This document shows positions 1-10,590 of a stretch of DNA of 64,000 bases, piece after piece. Positions within the stretch are counted from its first letter, which is position 1, and every line of letters begins with the position of its first letter. The position numbers were made by a program, and so were the translations under genes. The notes under the pieces are model-generated. The model did no database searches and had not been told where the DNA came from. It saw only the letters and a program-made list of their open reading frames with translations. Source of the DNA: Melieria omissa (Eukaryota > Arthropoda > Insecta > Diptera > Ulidiidae). Location: the NCBI GenBank assembly GCA_963971225.1, contig OZ020267.1, forward strand, positions 112,191,936 to 112,255,935, read 5' to 3'.

Positions 1-2710
1 AACAGGAGTATTCTAGTTTTTGACCCAAGGGTCTTTTTTTGACCAGGAGTCTTCCAATGTTTGACCCAAAGGTCATAATTTGACCAGGAGTTCTTCAATT
101 TTTGACCCAAAGGCTCTACTATGACCAGAAGTCTTCCAGGAATCTTCCATTTTTGACCAAAAGGCCGCAGTCTTTGACCAGAAATTTTTCACTTTTCGAT
201 CCAAAGGTCCTAATTTGACCAGAAGTCTTCAAATTTTTACTCCAAGCTCACATTTTGACCAGGAGTTTTCCATTTTTGGCCCAAACGCCGCAGTCTTAGA
301 CCAGAAGTCTTTCACTTTTTGACCCAAAGATCTTAATTTGACCAGGATTCTTCCAATGTTTTACGCAAAAGTCTCACTTTGACCAGAAGTCTTCCAGCTT
401 TCGACCACAAGCCGCAGTCTTTGGCCAGAAGTCTTTCACTTTGTGGCCCAAAAGTCCTAAATTGACCAGAAGTCTTCCAATATTTACTCAAATCTCACAT
501 TTTGACCAGAAGTCTTCCACTTTTGGACCCAAAGGGCTTACTTTGATAAGGAGTCTTCAAATTTTTACTCAAAGGTCTAACTTTGACCAGGACACTTCCA
601 TTTTTAACCCAAAGGCCCTTGGCTTTGACCAGAAGTCTTTCACTTTTTGACCCAAGGGTTTGACCTATGACCAGAAGTTTTCCAATGTTTTACTCAAAAG
701 TCCCACTTTGACCAGAAGTCTTTCATATTTTGACCCAAAGGTCCTAATTTGACCAGGAGTCTTACATTTTTACTCAAAAGCCGCAGTCTTTGACTAAAAG
801 TCTTTTATTTTTTGACCCAAAGGTCCTTATTTGACCAGTAGTCTTCTAATGTTTGACCCAAAGGTCCTAACTTGACCAGGAGTCTTCTAATCTTTACTCA
901 AAGCTCACATTTTGACCAGAATTCTTCCATTTTTTACTCAAAAGCCGCAGTCTTAGACCAGAAGTCTTTCACTTTTTGGCCCAAAAGTCCTAAATTGACC
1001 AGAAGTCTTCCAATATTTACTCAAATCTCACATTTTGACCAGAAGTCTTCCACTTTTTAACCCAAAGGGCTTACTTTGATAAGGAGTCTTCAAATTTTTA
1101 CTCAAAGGTCTAACTTTGACCAGGACACTTCCATTTTTAACCCAAAGGCCCTTGGCTTTGACCAGAAGTCTTTCACTTTTTGACCCAAGGGTTTGACCTA
1201 TGACCAGAAGTTTTCCAATGTTTTACTCAAAAGTCCCACTTTGACCAGAAGTCTTTCATATTTTGACCCAAAGGTCCTAATTTGACCAGGAGTCTTACAT
1301 TTTTTACTCAAAAGCCGCAGTCTTAGACCAGAAGTCTTTCACTTTTTGGCCCAAAAGTCCTAAATTGACCAGAAGTCTTCCAATATTTACTCAAATCTCA
1401 CATTTTGACCAGAAGTCTTCCACTTTTGGACCCAAAGGGCTTACTTTGATAAGGAGTCTTCAAATTTTTACTCAAAGGTCTAACTTTGACCAGGACACTT
1501 CCATTTTTAACCCAAAGGCCCTTGGCTTTGACCAGAAGTCTTTCACTTTTTGACCCAAGGGTTTGACCTATGACCAGAAGTTTTCCAATGTTTTACTCAA
1601 AAGTCCCACTTTGACCAGAAGTCTTTCATATTTTGACCCAAAGGTCCTAATTTGACCAGGAGTCTTACATTTTTTACTCAAAAGCCGCAGTCTTTGACTA
1701 GAAGTCTTTTATTTTTTGACCCAAAGGTCCTTATTTGACCAGTAGTCTTCAATGTTTGACCCAAAAGGTCCTAACTTGACCAGGAGTCTTTTAATCTTTA
1801 CTCAAAGCTCACATTTTGACCAGAATTCTTCAATTTTTTACTCAAAAGCCGCAGTCTTTGATCAGAAGTCTTTCACTTTTTGATCCAAAGGTCCTAATTT
1901 GACCAGGAGTTTTCAAATTTTTACTCAAAGGTCTAACTTTGACCAGGACACTTCCATTTTTAACCCAAAGGCCCCTGGCTTTGACCAGAAGTCTTTAACT
2001 TTTTGACCCTAAGGTCCTAATTTGACCAGGAGTCTTCCAATGTTTGACCCAAAGGTCCAAATTTGACCAGAAGTCTTTCAATTTTTACTCAAAGCTCACA
2101 TTCGACCAAGAGTCTTCCATTTTTAACTCAAAAGCCGCAGTTTTAGACCAGAAGTCTTTCACTTTTTGATCCAAAAGACCTACTTTGATAAGGAGTCTTC
2201 CAATGTTTTACTCAAAAGTTCCACTTTGACCAGGAGTCTTCCAGTTTTTGACTCAAAGGTCCTACTTTGACCAGGAGACTCCAATGTTTTACTCAAAAGG
2301 TCCACTTTGACCAGGAGTGTTTAAGTTTTTGACTCAAAAGCTGCAGTCTTAGACCAGAAGTCTTTCCCTTTTTTTACCCACTCTACTTCGATAAGGAGTC
2401 TTTAAATGTTTTACTCAAAAGTCCTACTTTGACTAGGTGTGTGCCAATTTTTCGACCCAAAGCTCCTAATTTGACCAGAAGTCTTCCAATGTTTATTCAA
2501 AACTCCCACTTTGACCAGAAGTCTTCCAGCTTTTCGACCCAAAAGCCGCAGTTTTAGACTAAAAGTCTTTCACTTTTTGATCCAAAGGACCTACTTTGAT
2601 AAGGAGTCTTCCAATGTTTTACTCAAAAGTCCCACTTTGACCAGGAGTCTTCCACTTTTTTAACCCAAAAGTCCCACTTTGACCTGGAGACTTCCACTTT
2701 TTGACCCAAT
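1..2710. repeat. 41-bp satellite array, truncated by the window start
   Basis: Degenerate tandem array with a basic unit of about 41 bp built around GACCAGAAGTCTTYCA, then TTTTTGACCCAAAGGTC and a short variable spacer. Successive GACCAG starts at 41, 82, 123, 176, 217 and 257 give steps of 41, 41, 53, 41 and 40; the 53 contains a small internal duplication. Unit identity is moderate at the edges and very high inside the 412-1848 block. The array fades out near 2710, where unique sequence begins. Short open frames inside it arise because the unit lacks stops in one phase; they are not genes. The array starts before the window. Confidence 0.95.
412..1848. repeat. Higher-order repeat block A-B-A-A-B within the satellite
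   Basis: Anchoring on CCGCAGTCTT gives block starts at 412, 781, 945, 1315, 1685 and 1849. Blocks 412-780, 945-1314 and 1315-1684 are near-identical type-A blocks of 369-370 bp, about nine 41-bp units. Blocks 781-944 and 1685-1848 are near-identical type-B blocks of 164 bp, exactly four units. The order is A B A A B. This implies recent homogenisation of multi-unit segments by unequal exchange, while the flanking monomers stay divergent. Confidence 0.9.
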
Positions 2711-4268
2711 TTGGATCCTACTTTTCGTTTGGCTGGCGTAGATATGTCTCATGCATAAACTCATACACACATACACACATCAAACTTTCATACATACACA
2801 AATGGCAATCAATATTTACATGCAGAGTACTGGAATGTCTGCATGCGCTGAAAGAACAACAAAAACAACTTTATACCACAGCCCAAGGCATAAACATTAT
2901 TTTCTCATTCAGAATAATTTCTCTCTGATTATTTTTTGTTTGTATAATTGTGCATGCAAACGTGTGTATGTATATGTAAATGTAAATAATTAATTATAAA
3001 GCGAGTGCAAGCGATGCAATGAAATTTCAACGAGAACATAAACAAATGTTGCGGCGTGCGCATAAAACTTTAAACAAAACGAATTTGTGGCTGCCAGTTG
3101 TCGAACATTTGTTTAGGTTTTTTTTTCGAAAATAAGTAGAATGAAAAGCTGATTACGGCTGCGCGGCTTCAGTGGCAGTGGCAGCGATAACCAGCGCTTC
3201 AGCTGAAAGTGTTGCGGCATCACATGTTGTTCTCTAATCGCTCTGCAGCTGGTGCGCACAATCGTCACCCGCTCTCCGCATTCCGCCCCACCACGCCAGT
3301 TTATTTGGCGTATTTAGTGTTGCAAATCCTTCAGCTGTCTCGCCATGCGGTTTCCCACATTTAGCGCGCCAAATGGGCAGCCGCAAATAAAAGTCGAAAA
3401 ACCTGTTTGTTCATGCTTTACTTTTAATTATACAATGACTGTTGTTATTATTTTGTTTGTTGTTGTTGTTGTTTAATGCGGTCGTTTGCTTTTATTTGTA
3501 CAAATACACCAACTAATAGTTATGCACATTATTACACATTTGCTCTAAATTAGCACCCAAAATGTAAAATGAAAAACAACAACAACTACAACAAGTCGTT
3601 CAACAACCAACAACGCGCATTATTTGTTTGTTTGCCGGTTTGTTTGTGTGTGTTTTGCATTTTAATGGCAACTGTGGCGCTCGTAAAATGCCGTGTACAT
3701 GTTTTTTGTGTGTACATACATACATATATATATATAGTGTTATAGTACGTCTAGCATCTCGTTTAATGACTAACTACAATCCGCGGTCGTTAGGCGGCAT
3801 TCGTTTGCTTGTTTGTTGTTATGTAAAAATGTTGTGTGAATTTTCGCTTTATGTGAAGTTTGTTTTTAGTTGTTGTTGTTTTTGTGGCTATTGTTTTTAT
3901 TCGCACATTTACTACAAATTTACTATTGTTGTATTTGGCGTTTTTTTTCTATTTGTATTTTCCTTCGTTGTGTATTTCGTCATGAGTTTTTACGATTCAT
4001 GACATGACAACAGCAATAATAACACTGAGTTTTCTTAGCTGCACCTGTGGCGCTGGAAAGCAACACACCAGTCGCTCGTTGAACGATCGTACGAATGAGC
4101 TCATTGTCTATTTACATGGTTTGGCATTGAAAATAACCTGTATTGCACACCGGCTGACCGATATCGTTCGCAGGTGTGAGCGCTGCATATTTGCGGAATA
4201 GCTAATTTTGGCTCAACGTACGTGCAGGTGCAGTCCATTTCGTTAAATTAATTTGGAGAAATTTTATA
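2711..4268. other. Unique AT-rich non-coding stretch
   Basis: No supported gene. It contains (GTT)n around 3458-3473, a (TA)n/(CATA)n patch at 3714-3736 and T-rich GTTGTTGTT runs to about 3960. Open frames here, such as 3628-4002, consist of low-complexity Cys/Phe/Val residues and have no domain or splice support. Confidence 0.6.
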
Positions 4269-4271
4269 GAA

Positions 4272-4340
4272 GTTAGGTTATGGTAGCTACCTCTGTGAGA
4301 GACACACTCGGAGGCCCATTGTGATACCACATATTTTACA
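4272..4340 (-). mobile_element. 3' terminal fragment of the tRNA-derived SINE family
   Basis: Read on the minus strand, this is the last ~70 bp of the SINE seen complete at 49633-50024: the GTGGTATCACAATGGGCC motif, then GGCCTCCGAGTGTGTCTC and the terminal TAACCTAAC. Only the 3' end is present, as expected for a heavily 5'-truncated retrotransposed copy. No target duplication was found. Confidence 0.75.
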
Positions 4341-4563
4341 ACTAATGGCGGAGGGATGCGGTGGCTAGCCTACAGCTATTTGATTTGTTTTGATCATAAC
4401 TTCTTTAGATTTTAAATAAATCCTAAATCAGAATGGGGTCAATTTTTCATTTGGTTAAAATATAATGTTTACCTGAAAGCAATGTCTACTAATTTTAGAT
4501 CCTTTCGACTCTGTTTCGATATATTTTGTATCATTCACTGAAATGACGCCTTTTTCATCAGTC

Positions 4564-4807
4564 TTAACCCTTTCGGGACTTCTGGGATAACATGTCCCAG
4601 CAAGTTTTTAACGCCCCTCAAACAATTTTCCAAATCATACCACCTACGCAAAATATTTTATCGGTTTCGGTGTTCCCGCATAAAAGGATGATTTCAGAAT
4701 TTCTGAGCATCCAATTTTATTTTCTAATCCCAACATTCATAGCATGAGAATATTTCTACTGAGAGTATTTAGGATTTAAAAATTAAACTCCGTCCCGAAA
4801 GGGTTAA
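4564..4807. mobile_element. piggyBac-like MITE, copy 1 (236 bp plus TTAA duplications)
   Basis: TTAA at 4564-4567 is followed by CCCTTTCGGGAC. At the other end GTCCCGAAAGGG is followed by TTAA at 4804-4807, giving perfect 12-bp terminal inverted repeats and the TTAA target typical of piggyBac elements. The 236-bp interior has no coding capacity. The same family recurs at 52461-53448, where the interior is aligned almost throughout once a nested mariner is removed. Placement in the piggyBac superfamily rests on the TTAA target and the CCCT start. Confidence 0.88.
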
Positions 4808-5030
4808 AGTCGCTTTGTGGTCTCTTGATTTCATAGTTAATCTGCCCAGCATACCAATCGCTCCTAGTTCTATCTATACATTTGCCTATCAGTCTTTGTC
4901 CTTGTCGGTCCAAGCTTTTTCTGCCTCCATATCTACCGGGTTACCCTTTGTCTGCATATCTACAATTAATTGCATCTATCAATTAATTTTCTCTGCCTGT
5001 CCCTATATTTTTCTGTCTTTATAACTACCA

Positions 5031-5575
5031 ACTACTAACTTACCAGCCTCAATAGCCAAGCGGGTAGTGCCGAGGCCCTAGGTTCGATTCCTAGCTCGGG
5101 CTGGTGAAACAGCTCATCCACTTCTATCGTTATCCACATGAAGCAGATAAGAATTATAAGAATCGCACAAGTGCGCTCTTGGCAGGCAATGGCAAAACCT
5201 CGAAGTGTGAATGAAAAAAACTGCCAATCGCCGTTCAGATTCAGCATTAAACTGTAGATCCCCACCCCTCCCTTCCCCATTCACTTGTATGTGTGAAGAT
5301 CTTTTCATTAGTACATAAAATTTACTCAAGAAAATACAATTTTAATTCAAAAATTAATTTAGAAATATCGCAAATTTTTAATTTGGTCGGTTGGGGTCCG
5401 AAGTTTGGTCGGAAAATAATGTTTCAAGTGGCAACACAGCCTGTAACATATGTTGGAAGAACAGTGTTGCATATACATTCCAAAAGCGGGTGAAATATGT
5501 GGTATCACAATGGGCCTCATAATAGGCCTCTGAGTGTGTCTCTTATAGAGTCAGCCACCATAACCTAACCTAACC
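5031..5575 (+). mobile_element. tRNA-derived SINE, copy 1, with a secondary insertion
   Basis: A 12-bp target duplication TTATAACTACCA flanks the element at 5019-5030 and 5576-5587. The head carries a box-A-like TAGCCAAGCGGGTAG and a box-B match GGTTCGATTCC (near 5082), the internal RNA polymerase III promoter parts of a tRNA. The segment between the boxes is shortened relative to the complete copy at 49633-50024. The body includes CGCACAAGTGCGCTCTTGGC and the 3' end GGTATCACAATGGGCC, finishing in (CCTAA)n. About 145 bp at 5296-5440 are absent from the other copy and are a piece of a hAT-type MITE. Confidence 0.88.
5296..5440 (-). mobile_element. hAT-type MITE fragment inserted in SINE copy 1
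   Basis: Read in reverse this starts near GTGTTGCCACTTGAAACAT and continues through GGTCGAAA/GGTCGGTT-like motifs to CTAATGAAAAGAT. This matches the left part of the MITE at 31136-31367, including the terminal TGTTGCCACTTG. The right half of that element is missing. The unit sits between TGTGTG and CTGTAACATATG of the SINE, which are contiguous in the complete SINE copy, so it entered after the SINE was formed. Confidence 0.65.
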
Positions 5576-5696
5576 TTATAACTACCACTTCCCACCTTTA
5601 CCCGCCGCTACCCATTTCATTTTCCATCTAACTCGGTTGGCCCCAATCTATTATCATCACAATCGGTTCTTACCTTTTTATGTCTCCATATAACCT

Positions 5697-6029
5697 TAGG
5701 AACACAATTGGAGCGTTTGAGCGTATTTACGTTCGACGTATTGCGTTGTCAAATTCAATTTCATATATTTCTATGAAAGCGCACACAATTGACGACGCAA
5801 GCGTATGAGCGTAAAAACGTCGTACGTTCACTTAGATCTATTTCTATTTTTTACGCCGCGTATGGGCGTATTATTCATTTTTTGACAATTAAAAAACGTA
5901 TTTTGAGTATTTTATACGTTGCTGCTCACGCTGGAATTGTGAGCAAGGCAACGTCTTAACGTATTTCGATAGCGTATTTACGCCGTACGCCGTGCGCCTA
6001 TACGTCCATACGCTCCAATTGTGTTCCTA
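5697..6029. mobile_element. Unclassified inverted-repeat element, GCGTA-rich (about 330 bp)
   Basis: The left end AGGAACACAATTGGAGCGT and right end ACGCTCCAATTGTGTTCCT are perfect inverted copies of 19 bp. The interior is packed with GCGTA/TACGC words (GCGTATTTACG, GCGTATGAGCGTA, GCGTATGGGCGTA, GCGTATTTACGCC) that look like subterminal transposase-binding repeats. No coding capacity. A target duplication is not obvious (left flank CCTT, right flank ACGG), so the superfamily is open. It lies inside the pyrimidine-rich repeat, whose texture resumes on both sides. Confidence 0.75.
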
Positions 6030-7400
6030 CGGTAAGTCCATATATTCCTGTCTCCATAACGACCTATTTATGTTTGTCTATAACAACCTCTCCGTCCCTA
6101 TACTTATCTATTGCTACTTTTGTCTATCTCTACCACTGTCTGTCCCTAGTATTGTTTATCAGTCCGTTCGTAGCTTTGTCTTTTTCTTCCTATGTCTATT
6201 CTCTTCTCTATTCGTTCCTTACTTTCTCTGGCCCTACGCTTATTTTGTTGTCATATGGCAACATGCTACTTTGTGGACGTCTGGCATCCTCTACAGTTGC
6301 AAGAATCGATTTTTTTAGAATTAGAATTTAGTCTTTAGAATACCTTGAAGTTTTAGGAAAAATACGAAATTAATAAACTGAGTATTAAAGTTTAAAGAAG
6401 AGAAGTATACACGTTTTTTTAATAGTATTTCTTAACATAGGAGAGGAAGAAGAAGCAGAAAAAATTAGAGAACCTTTTTGATTTGACGTTTCCTTTCAAT
6501 TTAGATACATATATTTTCTAATTTTGTCTGAAATAAATGAAAAAATATTCAAATTTTCGTTATACGTACAAAATTTAATAATTTCGTAATTATTACAGCC
6601 ACAACGATGTGGTTGCTCTTATAGAAAAACACTCTGAAATATAGGGTCCGAGTATAAAAATTAAAAATTGTTTTTATGGAATGTTGGTAATATAACCACA
6701 TAGAAGTTTGAGACGTAAAATGTAACATTTTATCTTAACCCAGTAAAACCCTGTAGCGAAAGGGTTAACTGTTCCCATCTCTATCGGGCCGTACGTATGT
6801 ACCTTTGTTCTTAGCTCAGTTTGTCCCTTTATCTCTTAGTTCATACATTTGCTTGTTCCTAACACTCTCCATCAGTATATATGTCCATTCCAAACTGTTT
6901 CCATCCATAGCTCCCTCTGTCTGACTTTTGATTCATAACTCTGCCTGTTCCTTCCTCTTCCTTCATAGCTCTTCTTGCCACTTTTTCCATCCATAACTTG
7001 GTATGTCCATACTTCTGCGTATCCTTAGCTAAATATAGTAGTCCTTAACTTTTTTTAGGTCCTTTCTATATCTATTCCTGTCACCATCCATTCGTACCTG
7101 TTTGTCTATTTCTATTTCTTCCTGTCCCCATTCCTGTTTGTCCCTAAATTTGTCTATTTTCTATTTGTCTAATCTCTAGGCTGTCTGCCCCTATCATCTC
7201 TTGTTCCTAACTCTCCATCCATACTTCAGTCCATCCCTACCTTTGTCTGTTCTCTACTAAGTCTACTCATCCCATCCATCCTTATATCCCCATCCTTGAA
7301 ACTGTCTGTTCATTCAGTAACTCACCCATTCATCGTTTTGCCATTAAACCCCTCATCGTACCCACATTTTTGATCCCTCATTCATACGCACAGGTCAGCA

Positions 7401-8705
7401 AAATATTTCGAACCCACTTATATTTAAATATCCACTCGTAACCATTCATGTCAAGTTCATAACGAACTTCAAAAGCTCACTCAACCTTTCGCGCAACTTT
7501 AACCCGCCACTTACAGTTAGTCCGAATCGATGGCCACTGCACCAGCAATGCCACAAAGTTATAGTCGAGTTAATTGTGGTCTCATTCAATGTTATTGCTA
7601 TTGTTTTTGTTGCAGTTGTTCATGATTTAACCTTTTCGCCTTCTCCCTTAGTGCACGTTGTGTTGTTTACGATTTGCATCGTTTAAAATTTGCCACTATT
7701 TGCGTAAATTTCAAATTGGTTAACTTGTTACCGCCAGCTACACGTTTAACCCCCCACATGGCGCCAGTTGCCGCGATTTTCGCCGTTGCAACTTTGGCGC
7801 CAAAGCAGCAACATTACACTGTCTCGTCGCGAGGCGAAATCCAACAGCAGCGGCAGCAGGAGTCGTCGATGCTGCATAAAATGTTGTCAACATTTTCAAT
7901 TTTTCCGCTTTGCAGGCTGCACAGCACATAAGCAATGGCAAAATTAATTTTCCACCTCCATTACGATCCGCTGGTCCATTACGATGTGCACGAACGGGCG
8001 CCGCACGCAACGTGCAGTGTCTGCCGTCGCGTCGTTTACGTGGTGCACTCTTGTGCGGGCTTGGCGGGCGCCACTTGGCCTCCGGTGGCAGACGGCAAAT
8101 GATCTGTCAAATGCAAACCATGAAATGAGTGTGTTTGAGTTTCAAATAAATGCGAAATGTTTTTCATTTCTACGACTGCAACATGGGAGACAGTGAGCGA
8201 AATTCGTTTGGAATAATTCCATTGAGTGATGTTTTGGAGTACACAAAAAATGTTATCATAACATTACATTTGAATTTTGAGCAAAGACATTCAGTAATGT
8301 TATTACTTACGAAAAATTTCAGTTGAAGCAAGGGGAGAAGCCAGAGAAGAACCAGAGAAGATAATATGTAAATATAGAAATGTAAATAAATATATTACTG
8401 AATTAATAAAATCGTATTTTGTTAAATTACATTAAATAGTTTAACACTGTTTTAGCTTTAAAGTCGTAAGTCGGAAAGTCACCTCCTTTGTCATTGACGG
8501 GTAGAGAGAGATGAAGGTAGAAATCCTTAGGCACTCCTTTCTTCGACAACTTGGACGACCTAAGATCAGTCATGATAAGAAACTTGCTAGGTTTTATAGA
8601 CACTTCGACTTGCAGTAAGTTAGATCATTTTTTGCTTGTATAAGTCCATAAGGCCTGGGCACGGAACTTGCCATGTCCACTTTAACTTAACCTAACCTCG
8701 CTTAG
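7401..8705. other. Unique non-coding stretch with a moderately GC-rich patch
   Basis: No supported gene. The GC-richer patch at 7740-8110 has several overlapping open frames on both strands with no recognisable motif, which is what base composition alone gives. About 8455-8700 ends in GTCCACTTTAACTTAACCTAACCT, which resembles a decayed retroposon tail, but no body can be assigned. Confidence 0.5.
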
Positions 8706-8973
8706 AAGTGTAAATTTTTATTATTTTATGCCATTGTTCGAATTTTAATGGACAAATAGATAGATTCTCTAAACTGAACCATCTTTTGTCTCAAGAAAGT
8801 TGTTTGAGTTCAAATGATTTAGGGTCTTCCAGATCGATGTAGAGTCAAAATTTGTATTATTTTGCCATTGTTCGTAATTCAATGGACAGATCGATAGATT
8901 TTGTACACTGAACGATTTTTTGTCTCAAGAAAGTGTTTGATTTCAAAAGATTTAGGGTCTTCCAGAGGTTGTG
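8706..8973. repeat. Two-copy tandem duplication, period 134 bp
   Basis: CCATTGTTCG occurs at 8731 and 8865, and both copies continue through AATGGACA, GATAGATT, CTGAAC, TTTTTGTCTCAAGAAAGT and GATTTAGGGTCTTCCAGA. Copies are about 8706-8839 and 8840-8973, with scattered substitutions and small indels. No coding content. Confidence 0.85.
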
Positions 8974-9009
8974 CGAATTCCGTCTTGAAACCACTGGACA
9001 GTGGTGGTT

Positions 9010-9325
9010 GGCTATTCTCTAAAATGTTTTACTAAACATGATAAAAAATACCACAGAAAACAATACATTTAGCGTGGTATTTCCAACAGAAGTTTTAAGG
9101 TTTAATTTGTATTGTATGATCTTAGTTATGACAATTTAATACCATAATGTAGTTTGCATGGTATTATTACCACATACGGTAAGCAGTATACCATAATACC
9201 ATTAATAATATCATAATTGTCGTATTACTATTGCATAAGGCAATCAGTATGCCGTAATATCATAAGTATGGTAACATTACCACATGTGGTATTAGTATAC
9301 CACAATACCATAAGCTCGAATCCAC
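9010..9325. repeat. Dyad-rich cluster of TACCATAATACC / GGTATTATGGTA motifs
   Basis: Short words ATACCACA, GGTATT, TACCATAA, GGTATTATTACCACA and TACCACATGTGGTA recur in both orientations over about 300 bp. Several are self-complementary; TACCACATGTGGTA is a perfect 14-bp palindrome near 9281. The layout is not a fixed-period array. It could be a decayed fold-back element or a cluster of binding sites; no terminal repeats or target duplication were found. Confidence 0.55.
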
Positions 9326-9547
9326 ACTGTTTTTCTAACAGTCTGCAAATTCAACTTATTTAAATTACTTTTAGCGCCTTTGGTTCCAAAGTAATCGGTA
9401 ACTCTTGCCAATTACTCATGAACTTCATTAGTGCGGTGTCATAATTACCGGATATTATAAGTTTGCAATTCTCTTTTGTCAATTCGAAAATTCACTTAAT
9501 TTCCCAAACTAACATTTGCGATTTGTTCGTTTCTCTCTTCATTGCAG

Positions 9548-9580
9548 GTTACGCAAAAGACATTTCCGGAGTTGAAAGAG
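9548..9580 (+). CDS. Candidate 33-nt coding microexon of an unidentified host gene
   Basis: Splice signals are unusually complete for a noncoding tract. There is a branch-point match CTAAC at 9509-9513, then a pyrimidine-rich run ending TTCTCTCTTCATTGCAG (AG at 9546-9547). The 33-nt body is followed by a perfect donor GTAAGT at 9581-9586. The body is a multiple of three, so including or skipping it would keep frame. One frame reads VTQKTFPELKE, a second is also open and the third has a stop. The host gene cannot be named from 11 residues and no flanking exon was recognised. If real, a + strand gene spans this part of the window and the surrounding DNA is intron. The alternative is a chance match of splice signals. 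Confidence 0.4.
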
Positions 9581-9880
9581 GTAAGTTGAATGAAAATCAC
9601 TCGAGGCGTTTTTGCCAACACAAATAAACCAGCAAGCGATAGCAACCAGTGCTTTCCAGCTGAAAAAGCATCACTCACACAGCGCAGAAATAATATGAAA
9701 CGCGAGTGAAGCGCAAAAACCAGCAGAAAATGTTGAAAACAAAAATCGGTAAAAACTTAAAGCCGAAAATATGAAAGCGAAAAAAACACAAGTCCACAAT
9801 CGACAAAAGGATAAAGACCTTTTCATTTCAACAGCTGCCACATAGACCAAACGCTGCGTTCGTTCATTTACGCTTTCTTT

Positions 9881-10440
9881 CACTCGCATTCGCACTCTCT
9901 CTCTCTTTCCCGCCTATTGCCCGTCTCTGTCTGTCGCTGACTTGCTGTTTGCCCATTTTTCTATTTAGCTGCTTTTTTGGTGCAAAAAAACTTTTACTAT
10001 TTGCTCGCGCACAGCGCACTTTGCCGCTCCTCGACAGCGCCGCAACAGTCCAATTTATAATAAGTACTCGTACGCGTCGCTTGTTGCACTGCGCCGCCTG
10101 CCGCGTCGTCAGGAGCATTGCCGCACTGCACCGCGTGACATGCATAAAGCGGCTCTAACTCTCCCCCCACGGCCGGGCTGTGGTTGTTGCGACTGCACTC
10201 GGCACCTCGCTGCGCCTCTAAACCGCATTCGAGCTGCGTTTCAGCGGCGCGTGGCCCCTCGCATTCGGCCTCAAAGCACAACGTTGTGGTTTTCACCTGA
10301 AAATGTTCGCTGCCGCTGGCGCACTTTGGCTGGTTTAGCGTGCACTTGCACGTGTGTCCGTTATTTACGTCTGTGCCACCAGTCAGCGGCAGCAGCGGCG
10401 GCAACATCAGGAGAGCTGTCAACGTGCACGTAATTCTATG
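9881..10440. other. GC- and CpG-rich patch without supported gene
   Basis: Sequence at about 9990-10440 is markedly GC-rich compared with its surroundings, rich in GCGCC and CpG, and open in several frames on both strands. The longest frame, minus 9997-10422, has a hydrophobic start and many Cys residues but overlaps equally open frames on the other strand. The patch could be a promoter-like or exonic island, 300-400 bp downstream of the candidate microexon. No TATA box, splice pair or protein motif was found. Confidence 0.4.
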
Positions 10441-10590
10441 CCGGCGCCGCTGTTAGTCCTAACTGACATTCTGCCAGTCTATCGCACACGGCGCTCGTGG
10501 ATATCGTTAAAGCGAAATGCCACTGAATTCGATGGTTGCGAAACGGTGTTGCAAACATATCCACATAACGACAACAGTTATGGGGCGAAT

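Larger units (their letters stand above)
4810..7400. repeat. Decayed pyrimidine-rich repeat (CTGTCYNTAWCT-like), interrupted by mobile elements
   Basis: On the + strand the sequence repeatedly shows variants of CTGTCCCTATCTMTA and TTTGTCTATAACTACC from about 4820 to 7400, too diverged for a fixed period. It is broken by the SINE at 5031-5575, the inverted-repeat element at 5697-6029 and an unrelated AT-rich segment at about 6240-6770, after which the same texture resumes. That segment ends in CGAAAGGG followed by TTAA (6764-6767), like a piggyBac-type right end, but no left end is found. Nothing codes here; the Leu/Ser/Val-rich open frames at 5992-6331 reflect pyrimidine richness. Confidence 0.65.

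Noticed and set aside
6738..6767. CGAAAGGG followed by TTAA, resembling a piggyBac-type right end
   Set aside because: No matching left end within 600 bp, so no element was called.
8999..9329. CAGTGGTGG...CCACACTG as hAT ends of the dyad-rich patch
   Set aside because: Flanking 8-mers CCACTGGA and TTTTTCTA do not match, and the ends diverge after a few bases.
9997..10422. 141-codon Cys-rich minus-strand frame with hydrophobic start
   Set aside because: Resembles a secreted peptide superficially, but the CpG-rich patch is open in most frames on both strands; nothing favours this one.
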